Of a DNA stretch of 64,000 bases, positions 1 through 8,925 are shown in pieces. How positions within the stretch are numbered: the first letter of the stretch is position 1; each line of letters starts with the position of its first letter. The DNA comes from Yersinia massiliensis (GTDB taxonomy: Bacteria > Pseudomonadota > Gammaproteobacteria > Enterobacterales > Enterobacteriaceae), in NCBI RefSeq assembly GCF_003048255.1, contig NZ_CP028487.1, positions 3,720,001 through 3,784,000 on the forward strand, written 5' to 3'. The notes beneath the pieces are model-generated. The model did not search any database. It was not told the DNA's origin and worked only from the letters and a program-made list of their open reading frames with translations. Position numbers and translations under genes: made by a program.

Positions 1-481
1 CGGCGGCTTTTTTGGCTTGTGCTGACTGATAAAAGTCAGATGTATGGAACAGGGTTTGCGCCAGATATTCGCCAAGTTGTGATGCTGCTTGCGGGTAATA
101 TTTCCCTTGAATCAGTTCACTGCGCCATATTTGATGGTCGGATAGATCTTCCTGCACCATAACAGCCAGTTCCGCATCGTGATGCAGGACATTCACCGTA
201 TGCTCTGGGCAGAATTGACTATGTGTCAGCAAAGTCTCGGCCTCAATTCTGGCGCGATCCAACGTTAATGGCCAAGATTCCCCCACACAGCGCACATAGG
301 GCAGCGCCTGTTTAACAATGACCTGACTAACACCTGCGGCATCACGAATTTTAAACACGAGATTGAGGTTACCGTCCCCAATTTCATCTGCTGCAATCAA
401 GGTCTGTGGATCAGCCACTTGACCAAATTGGCGAGCGTATTCAACGGCATCTGCAGCAGTAAAGGTATAGTAGCGCGACAT
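1..481 (-). CDS. mtnK: 5-methylthioribose kinase MtnK (N-terminal part; gene runs off the left edge)
   Basis: The kinase phosphorylates 5-methylthioribose to the 1-phosphate, the entry step of methionine salvage where methylthioadenosine is first cleaved by a nucleosidase. About 160 of roughly 400 residues are present. The N-terminus [20 protein letters not shown] and the nucleotide-loop segment [11 protein letters not shown] are typical of MtnK, a member of the protein-kinase-like fold. The ATG at 481 (reverse strand) is chosen because it gives the family N-terminus. It diverges from mtnA, the gene for the next enzyme in the pathway, across about 190 bases that hold a MetJ-like operator. The C-terminal part with the catalytic residues is outside the window. 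Confidence 0.93.
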   Translation of the reverse strand, partial: MSRYYTFTAADAVEYARQFGQVADPQTLIAADEIGDGNLNLVFKIRDAAGVSQVIVKQALPYVRCVGESWPLTLDRARIEAETLLTHSQFCPEHTVNVLHHDAELAVMVQEDLSDHQIWRSELIQGKYYPQAASQLGEYLAQTLFHTSDFYQSAQAKKAA

Positions 482-597
482 TCTCAACCTCTTTATTCTA
501 TTCTGATTCTGTTCTACTCACCGCCAACTATTTACTTAGCCGTGAAATCATTATGCGTTAAAGTAAAAATATTTCTTATTTAGGCGTAAAAGCGTAT

Positions 598-613
598 GGA
601 CGTCTATACATCT
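598..613. promoter_or_regulatory. Candidate MetJ operator between mtnK and mtnA
   Basis: Two adjacent 8-mers, GGACGTCT (7 of 8 to the AGACGTCT met box) and ATACATCT (6 of 8), lie head to tail in the divergent mtnK/mtnA region. MetJ binds tandem met boxes as arrays of dimers. The position and the repeat in the mtnB/mtnE gap (4032-4055) support SAM-dependent repression by MetJ. This is inferred from the motif. Confidence 0.65.
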
Positions 614-674
614 GAAATGCATGTTGGCAGAATTAGAAACCAGATGCAATAACGCAACATGGATTTAACTGACA

Positions 675-1769
675 ATGCAGAACTTTAACAGGCACGACTC
701 ACAGACCAGCGATTTACAGATAATCGATTTACAGACCACCCATTTACAGACGACCAGCTTAAGAATTGTTGATGGTCAGCTCTGGATACTTGATCAGCAG
801 GCACTGCCACAACGTCAGGTATGGCTGCTAGCCGATACAGTGGCATTGCTGATTGAGCATATTCAAACTTTGCGAGTCCGTGGAGCGCCGTTGATTGGGT
901 TATCTGCTAGCCTCTTACTCGCGTTGTTAGCCGCTCGTGGTTTGCCGCAAGCTCAACTTGAACAAGCTTTAATTGACTTGCGAGAATCTCGTCCTACTGC
1001 CGTTAATTTGATGAACAATCTGGCACGGATGCAACAAGCTCTGCTGCAAACCGATTGGGTGACGGCGATGGCTCATGAAGCACTACGTCTCGTTGATGAA
1101 GACCGCGAATTGTGTGAGCGCATTGCTCAGCATGGCGCAGCATTAGTGAAACCGGGCAGTAACCTACTCACCCACTGTAATACCGGAGGTTTAGCCACTG
1201 CGGGTATCGGTACCGCTATCGGCGTGTTACTGCGTGCGCATCAACAAGGCAATGTCCGTCAGATCTGGGTCGATGAAACTCGTCCCTTATTGCAAGGCGG
1301 GCGGCTAACCGCGTGGGAATTGGGTGAGTTGGGTATTCCATATCAGTTGATTTGTGATTCGATGGCGGCCAGCTTGATGGCACAGGGTCAAGTGGATGCC
1401 GTTTGGGTCGGGGCGGATCGTATTGCCGCCAATGGTGATGTCGCGAATAAAATTGGCACTTACAGTCTTGCGGTGCTCGCACATTATCACCGTATTCCTT
1501 TCTACGTTGCCGCCCCGCATACCACTCATGACCCCGCCTGCCCTAACGGCGCGGCAATCCCCATCGAACAGCGTGCAGCCAGTGAAGTGATGGGTGTCTC
1601 GGGGAGTTTTGGTCATTGCCAGTGGGCACCGCAGGATGCCGCCGTGTATAACCCAGCGTTTGATGTCACGCCAGCGGCATTGATCAGCGGCTGGGTGTTG
1701 GATAGCGGTGTTATCACTCCAGAGCAAGTCGCCGCCGGATACTTCCAGCCGCATCAAGCTGACAGATAA
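675..1769 (+). CDS. mtnA: Methylthioribose-1-phosphate isomerase MtnA
   Basis: MtnA converts 5-methylthioribose-1-phosphate to methylthioribulose-1-phosphate, the second step of methionine salvage. The protein has 364 residues, slightly longer than the roughly 346 I expect in other yersiniae. The eIF2B-alpha-like fold is recognisable from RVRGAPLIG, the catalytic-cysteine segment [12 protein letters not shown], and [10 protein letters not shown] followed by [19 protein letters not shown] with the catalytic aspartate. The extra length is at the N-terminus, where three 15-base units encode D/H-L-Q-x-x repeats. The Shine-Dalgarno region is weak. It diverges from mtnK and is probably under MetJ control through the box at 598-613. 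Confidence 0.95.
   Translation: MQNFNRHDSQTSDLQIIDLQTTHLQTTSLRIVDGQLWILDQQALPQRQVWLLADTVALLIEHIQTLRVRGAPLIGLSASLLLALLAARGLPQAQLEQALIDLRESRPTAVNLMNNLARMQQALLQTDWVTAMAHEALRLVDEDRELCERIAQHGAALVKPGSNLLTHCNTGGLATAGIGTAIGVLLRAHQQGNVRQIWVDETRPLLQGGRLTAWELGELGIPYQLICDSMAASLMAQGQVDAVWVGADRIAANGDVANKIGTYSLAVLAHYHRIPFYVAAPHTTHDPACPNGAAIPIEQRAASEVMGVSGSFGHCQWAPQDAAVYNPAFDVTPAALISGWVLDSGVITPEQVAAGYFQPHQADR
711..755 (+). repeat. Three in-frame 15-bp repeats in the 5' end of mtnA
   Basis: Units at 711-725, 726-740 and 741-755 share the core ATTTACAGA and encode [10 protein letters not shown] and HLQTT. The unit length is a multiple of three, so copy changes keep the frame. They extend the MtnA N-terminus ahead of the conserved domain. 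Confidence 0.7.
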
Positions 1770-1793
1770 ATCCTCAACGTCAAACTGACAAAC

Positions 1794-2034
1794 AAATCCT
1801 CAAAGTCATTGGCGTTGCAGGTAGGCAGCAAGCAAACGCATCCCGATGAGCTGACACTCGTCAGTGATTCGGGTAAGTGAGCGAAGCTAACAACCCTGCA
1901 GCGCCAAGCACACCACCGAAATCCTCAAAGTCATTGGCGTTGCAGGTAGGCAGCAAGCAAACGCATCCCGATGAACTGACACTCGTCAGTGATTCGGGTA
2001 AGTGAGCGAAGCTAACAACCCTGCAGCGCCAAGG
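1794..2034. repeat. Two tandem ERIC-like palindromic elements (125-bp period)
   Basis: Two nearly identical copies start at 1794 and 1919. Each has imperfect terminal inverted repeats (TTGGCGTTGCAG at 1809 and 1934; CTGCAGCGCCAA at 1896 and 2021). Each also has a central palindrome with ATCCCGATGA and GTGATTCGGGTAAGTGAGCG, as in enterobacterial ERIC elements. Over the shared part I see one difference (GAGCTGAC versus GAACTGAC). The pair fills the gap between the convergent mtnA and mtnD, so an RNA from either strand could fold into long hairpins. The element near recX (55189-55313) is of the same family in opposite orientation. Confidence 0.75.
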
Positions 2035-2044
2035 ACGAAGAGGA

Positions 2045-2587
2045 TTACTTCAAACGAGGATAATGACTCGCTATCCCATCCCCGGTAAAATTCGCCACCC
2101 ACCCTTCAGGATTATCAAACACCCGAATGGCGGTAAAATTCGGCTCTGACCCCATGTCGAACCAATGGCGTGTATTGGCGGGTACGGACAGTAGGTCATT
2201 CTTTTCACATAAGATTTGGTATATTTTTCCGTTCAGATGCAAACAGAATAGCCCAAAGCCCTCGACGAAGAATCGTACCTCATCCTCACCGTGCGTATGC
2301 TCAGACAAAAATTTCTCACGCAATACTTCGCGCTGCGCATTGTCAGGCCGCATGCTGATCACATCCCAACTCTGATAGCCCTTCTCAGCCACTAGCCGGT
2401 CAATTTCATGCTGATAAGCCGCGATCACCGTCTCTGGTTGTGGATTCTCTCCCAACTCACGATCGGCTTGCCAACGCTCAAAACGCACCCCAATCTCGGT
2501 CAGTTGTTGCTGGATTTCACCAGCATCGACGCTCTGCCACAGCAGCTCTTCGGGCTGCTGGTCACTGTAAATCGTTAATCCGCTCAT
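2045..2587 (-). CDS. mtnD: Acireductone dioxygenase MtnD
   Basis: This cupin dioxygenase oxidises acireductone to 4-methylthio-2-oxobutanoate plus formate (Fe form), or runs the off-pathway reaction releasing CO (Ni form). Its 180 residues match the enterobacterial ARD length. The metal ligands are visible as His97, His99 and Glu103 ([11 protein letters not shown]) and His141 (NTRHWFDMG). It is the last gene of the minus-strand group mtnB-mtnC-mtnD, with 23 bases to mtnC. The 3' end faces the tandem ERIC-like elements. Confidence 0.96.
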   Translation of the reverse strand: MSGLTIYSDQQPEELLWQSVDAGEIQQQLTEIGVRFERWQADRELGENPQPETVIAAYQHEIDRLVAEKGYQSWDVISMRPDNAQREVLREKFLSEHTHGEDEVRFFVEGFGLFCLHLNGKIYQILCEKNDLLSVPANTRHWFDMGSEPNFTAIRVFDNPEGWVANFTGDGIASHYPRLK

Positions 2588-2610
2588 GTTATTTTGTCCT
2601 TTTTCGCGCG

Positions 2611-3291
2611 TTAAATGGCTAAATCGATCTGATCGAAACGGTTTACTTGGCGGTGACGGCTCTCACTATCGGGGAGATCACGAATTAGCTGACAGGTATG
2701 CCAGCCTGCGAGCTGTGCCGCATCCAGTTCTTGGCGGATATCAGATAAAAACAGCAATGATTGAGGCGCAATGCCTAGCTGGTTGGCGATATTTTCGTAA
2801 GCACTCACTTCTCGCTTAGCCCCAACATGGGTATCAAAGTAGCCGCTGAATAAGGGGCGTAAATCCCCTGCATCACTGTAACCAAACAGTAATTTCTGCG
2901 CGGCAACCGAGCCAGATGAATAAACATAAAGCCCCACTCCTTGTTGTTGCCAATCAGCCAATTGTTGAGCAACCTCGGGGTACAAATGACCGCGAAAATC
3001 CCCTTGCAGATAGCCTGTGCGCCAGATGATGCCCTGAAGGGCTTTTAGCGCGGTGGATTTACGATCTTCATCCATAAATTGGTGTAAGGCCGCGATCAGC
3101 GTATCAAGATCTGCGTCTGGCTGCGCCAGTTCACGGCGTAAATCCGCCAGCAATGCAACAATCTCGTCTTCTTGCTGATGCTCAAGCAGGAAGGAAGTCA
3201 GCCGTTCGCGTGCATAAGGGAATAAAACTTGATGAACGAAACGGATGTCCGTGGTGGTGCCTTCAATATCAGTCACAATGGCCTGAATCAT
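2611..3291 (-). CDS. mtnC: Enolase-phosphatase MtnC
   Basis: MtnC is a bifunctional HAD-family enzyme: it enolises 2,3-diketo-5-methylthiopentyl-1-phosphate and dephosphorylates the product to acireductone, the MtnD substrate. It has 226 residues. The HAD nucleophile motif is TDIEGTT (Asp8, Glu10), motif II is in YSSGSVAAQ, and the late acidic motif is in [12 protein letters not shown]. The start overlaps the mtnB stop by four bases, so the two are translationally coupled. Confidence 0.96.
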   Translation of the reverse strand: MIQAIVTDIEGTTTDIRFVHQVLFPYARERLTSFLLEHQQEDEIVALLADLRRELAQPDADLDTLIAALHQFMDEDRKSTALKALQGIIWRTGYLQGDFRGHLYPEVAQQLADWQQQGVGLYVYSSGSVAAQKLLFGYSDAGDLRPLFSGYFDTHVGAKREVSAYENIANQLGIAPQSLLFLSDIRQELDAAQLAGWHTCQLIRDLPDSESRHRQVNRFDQIDLAI

Positions 3292-3923
3292 TTAGCCTCC
3301 AGATTTGAGGGGGTAGCTTCAAGCAACCGCCGTTGCAGTTCACACTGGAACAAAAACTCCAGCCCTTCTAAATGGCGACGAGCCTCAGCCACACTCGCTC
3401 CCCAGCAATATAGGCCATGACCGCGCACCAAAAAACCGTATTGCAATGGCCGGTTATCCGCTAAAGCCACAACGCGCTGCGCCAAGGCAGGAATATCCTG
3501 ATCGTTATCAAAAATCGGGATCACAACGCTGTCTAAGTGGCTGCGCTGCCCTGATAGCGATTTTTGCATTTCATAGCCTTGCAGCACGAGTGCATTACTG
3601 CGTTCGACCCGTGATAGCACCGTAGCATTCACCGAATGAGTGTGTAATACCGCATTGATTTGAGGATCCAGGCGATAAAGCAAGGTATGCAGACCCGTCT
3701 CTGCCGAGGGGATACGACCGCTAGGGACATGGTTATTGGCGGTTTCCACCAACAAAAAATCATCGGCAGTCAGGCTGCCTTTATCTTTGCCTGACTCGGT
3801 GACCCAACATTGCTCTGAATCTATCCGCAGGGACATATTACCGCCAGTCGCCGGGCACCAGCCCTTTTCGCCGATCCAGTGGCAGGCGGCTAACAGCGCG
3901 CCAAGTTGTGCATTTTCTGTCAT
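3288..3923 (-). CDS. mtnB: Methylthioribulose-1-phosphate dehydratase MtnB
   Basis: MtnB is a zinc class II aldolase-type dehydratase that turns methylthioribulose-1-phosphate into the diketo intermediate used by MtnC. It has 211 residues. The substrate-loop sequence ATGGNMSLR, the zinc ligands His94 and His96 (VLHTHSVN) and the late histidine in [10 protein letters not shown] are all present. It is the promoter-proximal gene of mtnBCD. The intergenic region shared with mtnE has three met-box-like 8-mers, suggesting MetJ repression of both directions. Confidence 0.96.
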   Translation of the reverse strand: MTENAQLGALLAACHWIGEKGWCPATGGNMSLRIDSEQCWVTESGKDKGSLTADDFLLVETANNHVPSGRIPSAETGLHTLLYRLDPQINAVLHTHSVNATVLSRVERSNALVLQGYEMQKSLSGQRSHLDSVVIPIFDNDQDIPALAQRVVALADNRPLQYGFLVRGHGLYCWGASVAEARRHLEGLEFLFQCELQRRLLEATPSNLEAK

Positions 3924-4031
3924 TGCATATCCCGTAGTGGTGTTGGTGTGCCATGACAGGTTGCCACGACAATCAGCCTGACGACGATGCTTAGCACATT
4001 ATTATCTATGCTTAGCAGAAATACGTCATTT

Positions 4032-4055
4032 AGCCGTTTATACATCTAAGCGTCT
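4032..4055. promoter_or_regulatory. Candidate MetJ operator (three tandem met boxes) between mtnB and mtnE
   Basis: Three contiguous 8-mers, AGCCGTTT, ATACATCT and AAGCGTCT, each match AGACGTCT at 6 of 8 positions in one uninterrupted register. The array lies in the divergent mtnB/mtnE promoter region, and its middle unit is identical to the second unit of the mtnK/mtnA operator. MetJ binds such arrays cooperatively. Inference from motif and context. Confidence 0.65.
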
Positions 4056-4122
4056 TGATTGCCAAATATTAACATCGTGTTATATTGGCGGCAATATACA
4101 GCATCAGGAGTTGCCCCCTGCC

Positions 4123-5283
4123 ATGAGCACTTTATCATTTATTCCAGACAGCAAATTGCCCACACAAGGCACAACAATCTTTACACAAATGAGTGCCTTG
4201 GCGCAGAAACACCAAGCAATTAACTTGTCGCAGGGGTTCCCAGATTTTGATGGTCCTGACTATTTAAAACAACGTTTGGCTTATCATGTCAGCCAAGGCG
4301 CTAACCAATATGCCCCGATGGCAGGCGTCGCACCGCTGCGAAATGCCATCGCCGAGAAAACCGCCAAAGTCTACGGCTGGCAACCGGATGCTGATAACGA
4401 AATTACGGTTACGACTGGGGCGAGCGAAGCGTTATTTGCGGCGATTACCGCATTAGTGCGCCCCGGCGATGAAGTCATTTGCTTTGACCCAAGCTACGAC
4501 AGCTATGCGCCAGTGGTTAAATTGGCGGGTGGTATTCTCAAGCGTATTGCACTTAAGCCCCCAGCGTTTAACACCGATTGGGCTGAGTTTGCCGATCTGG
4601 TGTCAGAGCGTACGCGATTGGTTATCGTGAATACCCCCCATAATCCGTCAGCGACCGTATGGCGTGCGGCAGATTTTGAGCAACTGTGGCAAGTGATTGC
4701 CGAGCGCAATATTTATGTGCTTAGCGATGAAGTGTACGAGCACATCTGCTTTAGCGCCGCAGGCCATGCCAGCGTACTGGCGCATGCGCAATTACGCCAA
4801 CGGGCCATCGCGGTTTCCTCGTTCGGTAAAACCTTTCATATGACCGGTTGGAAGGTGGGTTATTGCGTCGCACCCGCGGCTATCACTGCTGAAGTCCGCA
4901 AAATTCATCAATACCTGACATTCTCAGTTTGCACACCAGTGCAATTGGCACTGGCCGATATGCTCAATGCCGAGCCTGAACATTGGCAACAATTGCCCGA
5001 ATTTTATCGTGCACGCCGCGATCGCTTCGTTCATGCGCTGTCCACCAGCCGCCTGAAAATCTTGCCAAGCGAAGGAACCTACTTCTTGTTAGCGGATTAC
5101 AGCGCGATTTCAGATCTTGATGATGTTGAATTCTGCAAATGGTTGACTGAACAGGTGGGTGTGGCCGCCATTCCGTTATCGGTATTCTGTGAAGGCCCCT
5201 TCCCCCATAAACTGATCCGATTGTGCTTCGCCAAACAGGATGCCACGCTGGATACCGCTGCGGAGCGATTATGTCAACTTTAA
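4123..5283 (+). CDS. mtnE: Methionine aminotransferase MtnE (YbdL family)
   Basis: This PLP aminotransferase transaminates 4-methylthio-2-oxobutanoate to methionine, closing the salvage cycle; the family favours glutamine and related donors. It has 386 residues from the ATG at 4123, the length and N-terminus of E. coli YbdL. An in-frame TTG at 4111 sits directly on the AGGAG and is not used. Typical class I motifs are GASEALFAAI, NTPHNPSATVW, SDEVYEHI and SSFGKTFHMTGWKVGY, the last with the PLP-binding lysine. The downstream omega-amidase gene starts inside its last codons (13-base overlap). It diverges from mtnB across the triple met box. Confidence 0.93.
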   Translation: MSTLSFIPDSKLPTQGTTIFTQMSALAQKHQAINLSQGFPDFDGPDYLKQRLAYHVSQGANQYAPMAGVAPLRNAIAEKTAKVYGWQPDADNEITVTTGASEALFAAITALVRPGDEVICFDPSYDSYAPVVKLAGGILKRIALKPPAFNTDWAEFADLVSERTRLVIVNTPHNPSATVWRAADFEQLWQVIAERNIYVLSDEVYEHICFSAAGHASVLAHAQLRQRAIAVSSFGKTFHMTGWKVGYCVAPAAITAEVRKIHQYLTFSVCTPVQLALADMLNAEPEHWQQLPEFYRARRDRFVHALSTSRLKILPSEGTYFLLADYSAISDLDDVEFCKWLTEQVGVAAIPLSVFCEGPFPHKLIRLCFAKQDATLDTAAERLCQL

Positions 5284-6041
5284 AGCTGGCTCTGCTGCAA
5301 CAGCCGTTGGTTTGGTTAGATGCGCAGGCAAATTTGCGCCACTTTGACATGCTGCTAGAGCCATTGCGCCAATACGATGTGATCGTCCTGCCCGAGATGT
5401 TTACCACCGGTTTTGCCATGAATGCGGCAGAAAATACCTTGCCTGAAGCGGATATTGTCACTTGGTTACGCTACTGGTCTCGCCAAACAGATGCGCTGAT
5501 CGGCGGGAGTGTGGCGGTGAAAACGCCCAGCGGTGCCGTCAACCGTTTCCTGCTGGTCGAACCTAGCGGCAAAGTTCATCACTACGATAAACGCCACTTA
5601 TTCCGCATGGCCGGTGAGCACCAATCTTATGCGGCGGGAACAGTGCGCACCCTGGTTGAATGGCGCGGTTGGCGGATTTTGCCGCTAATCTGCTATGACC
5701 TGCGTTTTCCGGTGTGGTCTCGCAATCAGCAAGACTATGATTTAGCGTTGTATGTGGCGAATTGGCCGAGTGCGCGTGCGAAAGTTTGGCAAACCTTACT
5801 GGCGGCTCGTGCAATGGAAAACCAAGCATACGTTGCAGGGTGTAATCGAGTGGGCCACGACGATAACGGCCATCACTATCAGGGCGATAGCCTGATTTTG
5901 GATATGCAGGGTGAGATTCTAGCCCAAGCTGAACCCGAACAGGCCGCCGTATTGGAAGCAGAATTGTCGCTGGAAGCACTAAAAGCTTACCGTGAGATCT
6001 TCCCTGCTTGGTGCGATGCCGACAAGTTTTTAATCGTGTAA
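5271..6041 (+). CDS. yafV: Omega-amidase YafV (2-oxoglutaramate / 2-oxosuccinamate hydrolase)
   Basis: This nitrilase-superfamily enzyme hydrolyses the omega-amide keto acids formed when glutamine or asparagine is the amino donor. It has 256 residues, as in E. coli YafV. The catalytic triad is visible as Glu42 (LPEMFTTGFAM), Lys107 (YDKRHLFRM) and Cys141 (ICYDLRFPVW). Its start codon overlaps the end of mtnE, so the two are co-translated. It would remove 2-oxoglutaramate and pull the MtnE reaction toward methionine. The functional pairing is a published idea for this family; the coupling here is read directly from the overlap. Confidence 0.92.
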   Translation: MSTLKLALLQQPLVWLDAQANLRHFDMLLEPLRQYDVIVLPEMFTTGFAMNAAENTLPEADIVTWLRYWSRQTDALIGGSVAVKTPSGAVNRFLLVEPSGKVHHYDKRHLFRMAGEHQSYAAGTVRTLVEWRGWRILPLICYDLRFPVWSRNQQDYDLALYVANWPSARAKVWQTLLAARAMENQAYVAGCNRVGHDDNGHHYQGDSLILDMQGEILAQAEPEQAAVLEAELSLEALKAYREIFPAWCDADKFLIV

Positions 6042-6155
6042 TGGCGGTCAAAAACGGATAGTTGTTGAAATTGATAGTGGCTGAGATTGATCGTCGCCGA
6101 AAACTGAAAATTGCCGACAACGGATCATGATTGTCGGCATCTAAATTTTACTGCA

Positions 6156-7433
6156 TTAGGGAGGCGTCACGCCATTCTCGGCCTGATAGACGCCCCACGC
6201 AGCCTGCAATCCCGCTCCCTGAACCGTGGAAAAGCCGAGGCGGTTCAATACCGCTTCGAGCGCAACCAGTGTCAACATCACGCAATCTTTACGAGCGTTA
6301 TACCCCATCGTGCCAATTCGCCAAATTTTGCCTTTCAGCGGCCCGAATGAAGTGCCAATTTCGATACCAAAATCATTTAGCATCAATTGCCGTACTTGTT
6401 CACCGTGGATCCCATCTGGAATGATGACCCCAAGCACATTATTCATGCGGTGTTGCAGATCACCAAATACCGCCAGTCCCATCCCTTGGACGCCAGCCAG
6501 TAACGCAGCGCCGTGCAAAGCATGGCGAGCAATCCCGACATCTAGCCCTTCCTCTAAAATGATGCGAGCGCATTCTCTTGCGGCAAACAGCATACTGGTC
6601 GCTTCAGTGTGATGATTGAGCCGCTCTGGCCCCCAATAATCCATGATCATGCCCAGATCAAAGTAATTGGAGTAAATCATCTCCTCATCGCCGTCAGTGT
6701 GTTCTTGCGTGCGAATCCCTTGCTCAATACATTTGCGACGACGTATTTGTTCGGTAAATTGTGGACTAAGTGTGATCGGCGCGCTGCCAGATGGCCCTCC
6801 GAGACACTTTTGCAATCCAGCCGACACCGCATCTAGCCCCCAAGCATCGGTTTCCAATGGATTTCCGCCCAAAGAAGCGGTCGCATCGGTATAGAACAAC
6901 ACCTGATGGCGACGGCAAATTTCACCTAGCTCAGCCAATGGCTGCAACAGAGTGGTTGAAGTATCCCCTTGTACCGTCAACAACAAGCGCGGGCGCACTT
7001 GCTTGATAGCATCTTCAATACGGTCTGGGCTAAACACTTCACCCCATGGCACTTCAATGGCATGAACCTCGGCGCGGCAACGGCGGGCTATCTCACACAA
7101 TAAATGGCCGAAACGGCCAAAGACCGGTACCAGCACTTTATCGCCGGGGCGGATAATGGATAACAACACCGCCTCGATACCGGCGCGGGAAGTGCCATCA
7201 ATGAGCATTGTCCACGGGTTTTCAGTACGAAAAACACCGCGATACAGTGCCATCACTTGATTCATGTAATCGGTCATGGCCGGATCGTATTGCCCGATGA
7301 GTTGGCTGGACATTGCACGTAACACGCGAGGGTCAGCATTGATGGGCCCCGGCCCCATCAGTAAACGTGCCGGTGGATTGATTTGGCTGAACAATTTTCC
7401 TTGCATCTCCAAACGCGCATTTGCTTCTGACAT
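6156..7433 (-). CDS. PLP aminotransferase of the ureidoglycine-glyoxylate / alanine-glyoxylate family (PucG/HpxJ-like)
   Basis: A 425-residue class V aminotransferase with GPGPINADPRVLRAM at the N-terminus, TDATASLGG (PLP aspartate) and the PLP lysine Lys209 in GLQKCLGGPSG. It has Gln48 in IGQYDP, where ordinary alanine-glyoxylate enzymes usually have His. As I recall, that substitution is typical of (S)-ureidoglycine-glyoxylate transaminase of purine catabolism. The C-terminal WRIGTMGYNARKDCV also resembles PucG. The ATG at 7433 has GAGG 9 bases upstream; a TTG at 7448 is less likely. No ureide-pathway gene lies next to it, so the substrate is not settled by context. Confidence 0.75.
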   Translation of the reverse strand: MSEANARLEMQGKLFSQINPPARLLMGPGPINADPRVLRAMSSQLIGQYDPAMTDYMNQVMALYRGVFRTENPWTMLIDGTSRAGIEAVLLSIIRPGDKVLVPVFGRFGHLLCEIARRCRAEVHAIEVPWGEVFSPDRIEDAIKQVRPRLLLTVQGDTSTTLLQPLAELGEICRRHQVLFYTDATASLGGNPLETDAWGLDAVSAGLQKCLGGPSGSAPITLSPQFTEQIRRRKCIEQGIRTQEHTDGDEEMIYSNYFDLGMIMDYWGPERLNHHTEATSMLFAARECARIILEEGLDVGIARHALHGAALLAGVQGMGLAVFGDLQHRMNNVLGVIIPDGIHGEQVRQLMLNDFGIEIGTSFGPLKGKIWRIGTMGYNARKDCVMLTLVALEAVLNRLGFSTVQGAGLQAAWGVYQAENGVTPP

Positions 7434-7602
7434 AAAAACAGACCTCAAATCATTCCACTCAATAATCCATCACCCTATCCCACTGGGAGGGAATTAGAAA
7501 TGCATCCGGTTCGAAATGAATTCGTCAAAGTTAAATTATCACTTGGTTTATCATTATTAATTATCTAATACTGTCCGACTTCTTCATTCAGAATACTGCA
7601 TC

Positions 7603-8805
7603 ATGAAACAAAAAATCCAAAATGCCGGTTTAAGCCCTACCTTGATCGTCTTGATGTCGGTCGCGACCGGACTAGCGGTAGCCAGTAACTATTATGCTCA
7701 GCCGCTACTGGAAACCATCGCGCAAGCCTTTAATCTCTCAGTCAATCAGGCCGGATTTATCGTGACGGCCGCCCAGCTCGGTTATGCCGTCGGGTTGATG
7801 TTTTTGGTGCCACTGGGGGATATGTTTGAACGCCGTGGGCTGATCGTGGGTATGACGCTATTGGCAGCCGGTGGCATGCTGATCACCGCGATGTCACAAA
7901 ACCTCACCATGATGATTGTCGGTACCGCGCTTACCGGGTTGTTCTCCGTCGTGGCCCAGCTATTAGTGCCTTTAGCAGCCACATTAGCAGCACCAGAAAA
8001 ACGCGGCAAAGTGGTTGGTATTATCATGAGTGGCTTGCTGCTGGGGATTTTACTGGCACGGACCGTCGCGGGCGCTTTAGCCTCCATCGGCGGCTGGCGC
8101 ACAATTTATTGGGTCGCGAGTGCGCTGATGTTTATCATGGCATTGGTGTTGTGGCGTTACTTACCTCGCTATAAACAGCATTCTGGCCTGAATTACGGCC
8201 AATTGCTTGGCTCCATTTTCGCTTTGTTCATCCGTACCCCAGTGCTGCGTACCCGTGCGCTACTCGGCGCATTCTCTTTTGCCAACTTTAGTGTCCTATG
8301 GACCTCAATGGCCTTCTTACTGGCCTCACCACCATTCGGTTATTCCGAGGCAACTATTGGGCTATTTGGCCTCGTCGGCGCGGCGGGGGCATTGATGGCA
8401 ACAAAAGCCGGTCAACTGGCTGATAAGGGAAAAGCCCGCATCACCACCAGCGTTGGGCTGGGATTACTGTTGCTGTCATGGATACCTATCGCTTTAGGGC
8501 AACATTCAATCATCGCGCTGATTATCGGCATTGTCGTACTCGATCTGGCGGTACAGGGAGTACATGTGACCAACCAGAGCGTGATATATCGCATGATGCC
8601 GGAAGCCAGAAACCGGTTAACCGCGGGCTATATGACCACTTACTTTATTGGTGGGGCATTAGGTTCGTTAATTTCGGCGGCGGCTTACCAACACGCTGGC
8701 TGGTATGGGGTTGCCACCGCAGGCTTGGTACTGTGTGTATTGAATATCGCCACTTGGTTAGCGGGTAAAAGATTCGATCCCGCAGCCGATCACCCTGTCG
8801 AATAA
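7603..8805 (+). CDS. ygaY: MFS transporter, YgaY-like
   Basis: A 400-residue major facilitator with about 12 hydrophobic segments. The MFS motif A region reads PLGDMFERRG after the second helix. It lies just upstream of ygaZH-emrRAB, where E. coli K-12 carries the disrupted gene ygaY; here the frame is intact. I name it from position and length. The substrate is unknown; a role in drug or metabolite efflux is only family-level inference. Confidence 0.8.
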   Translation: MKQKIQNAGLSPTLIVLMSVATGLAVASNYYAQPLLETIAQAFNLSVNQAGFIVTAAQLGYAVGLMFLVPLGDMFERRGLIVGMTLLAAGGMLITAMSQNLTMMIVGTALTGLFSVVAQLLVPLAATLAAPEKRGKVVGIIMSGLLLGILLARTVAGALASIGGWRTIYWVASALMFIMALVLWRYLPRYKQHSGLNYGQLLGSIFALFIRTPVLRTRALLGAFSFANFSVLWTSMAFLLASPPFGYSEATIGLFGLVGAAGALMATKAGQLADKGKARITTSVGLGLLLLSWIPIALGQHSIIALIIGIVVLDLAVQGVHVTNQSVIYRMMPEARNRLTAGYMTTYFIGGALGSLISAAAYQHAGWYGVATAGLVLCVLNIATWLAGKRFDPAADHPVE

Positions 8806-8925
8806 CTCAATTAGTTAGCTAGCTAATAATCGAGGCAGATATAAATTTGGGTTATAGGGTATTAAGACAATTCGCACTCTGTTAATGTTACACCATGTAT
8901 TTTATTACCCTATGAATCCATTTTT

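Noticed and set aside
659..688. A 9-codon open frame (MDLTDNAEL) overlapping the mtnA start
   Set aside because: Could be a leader peptide, but it has no clear ribosome site, no regulatory codon bias and no RNA structure I can see.
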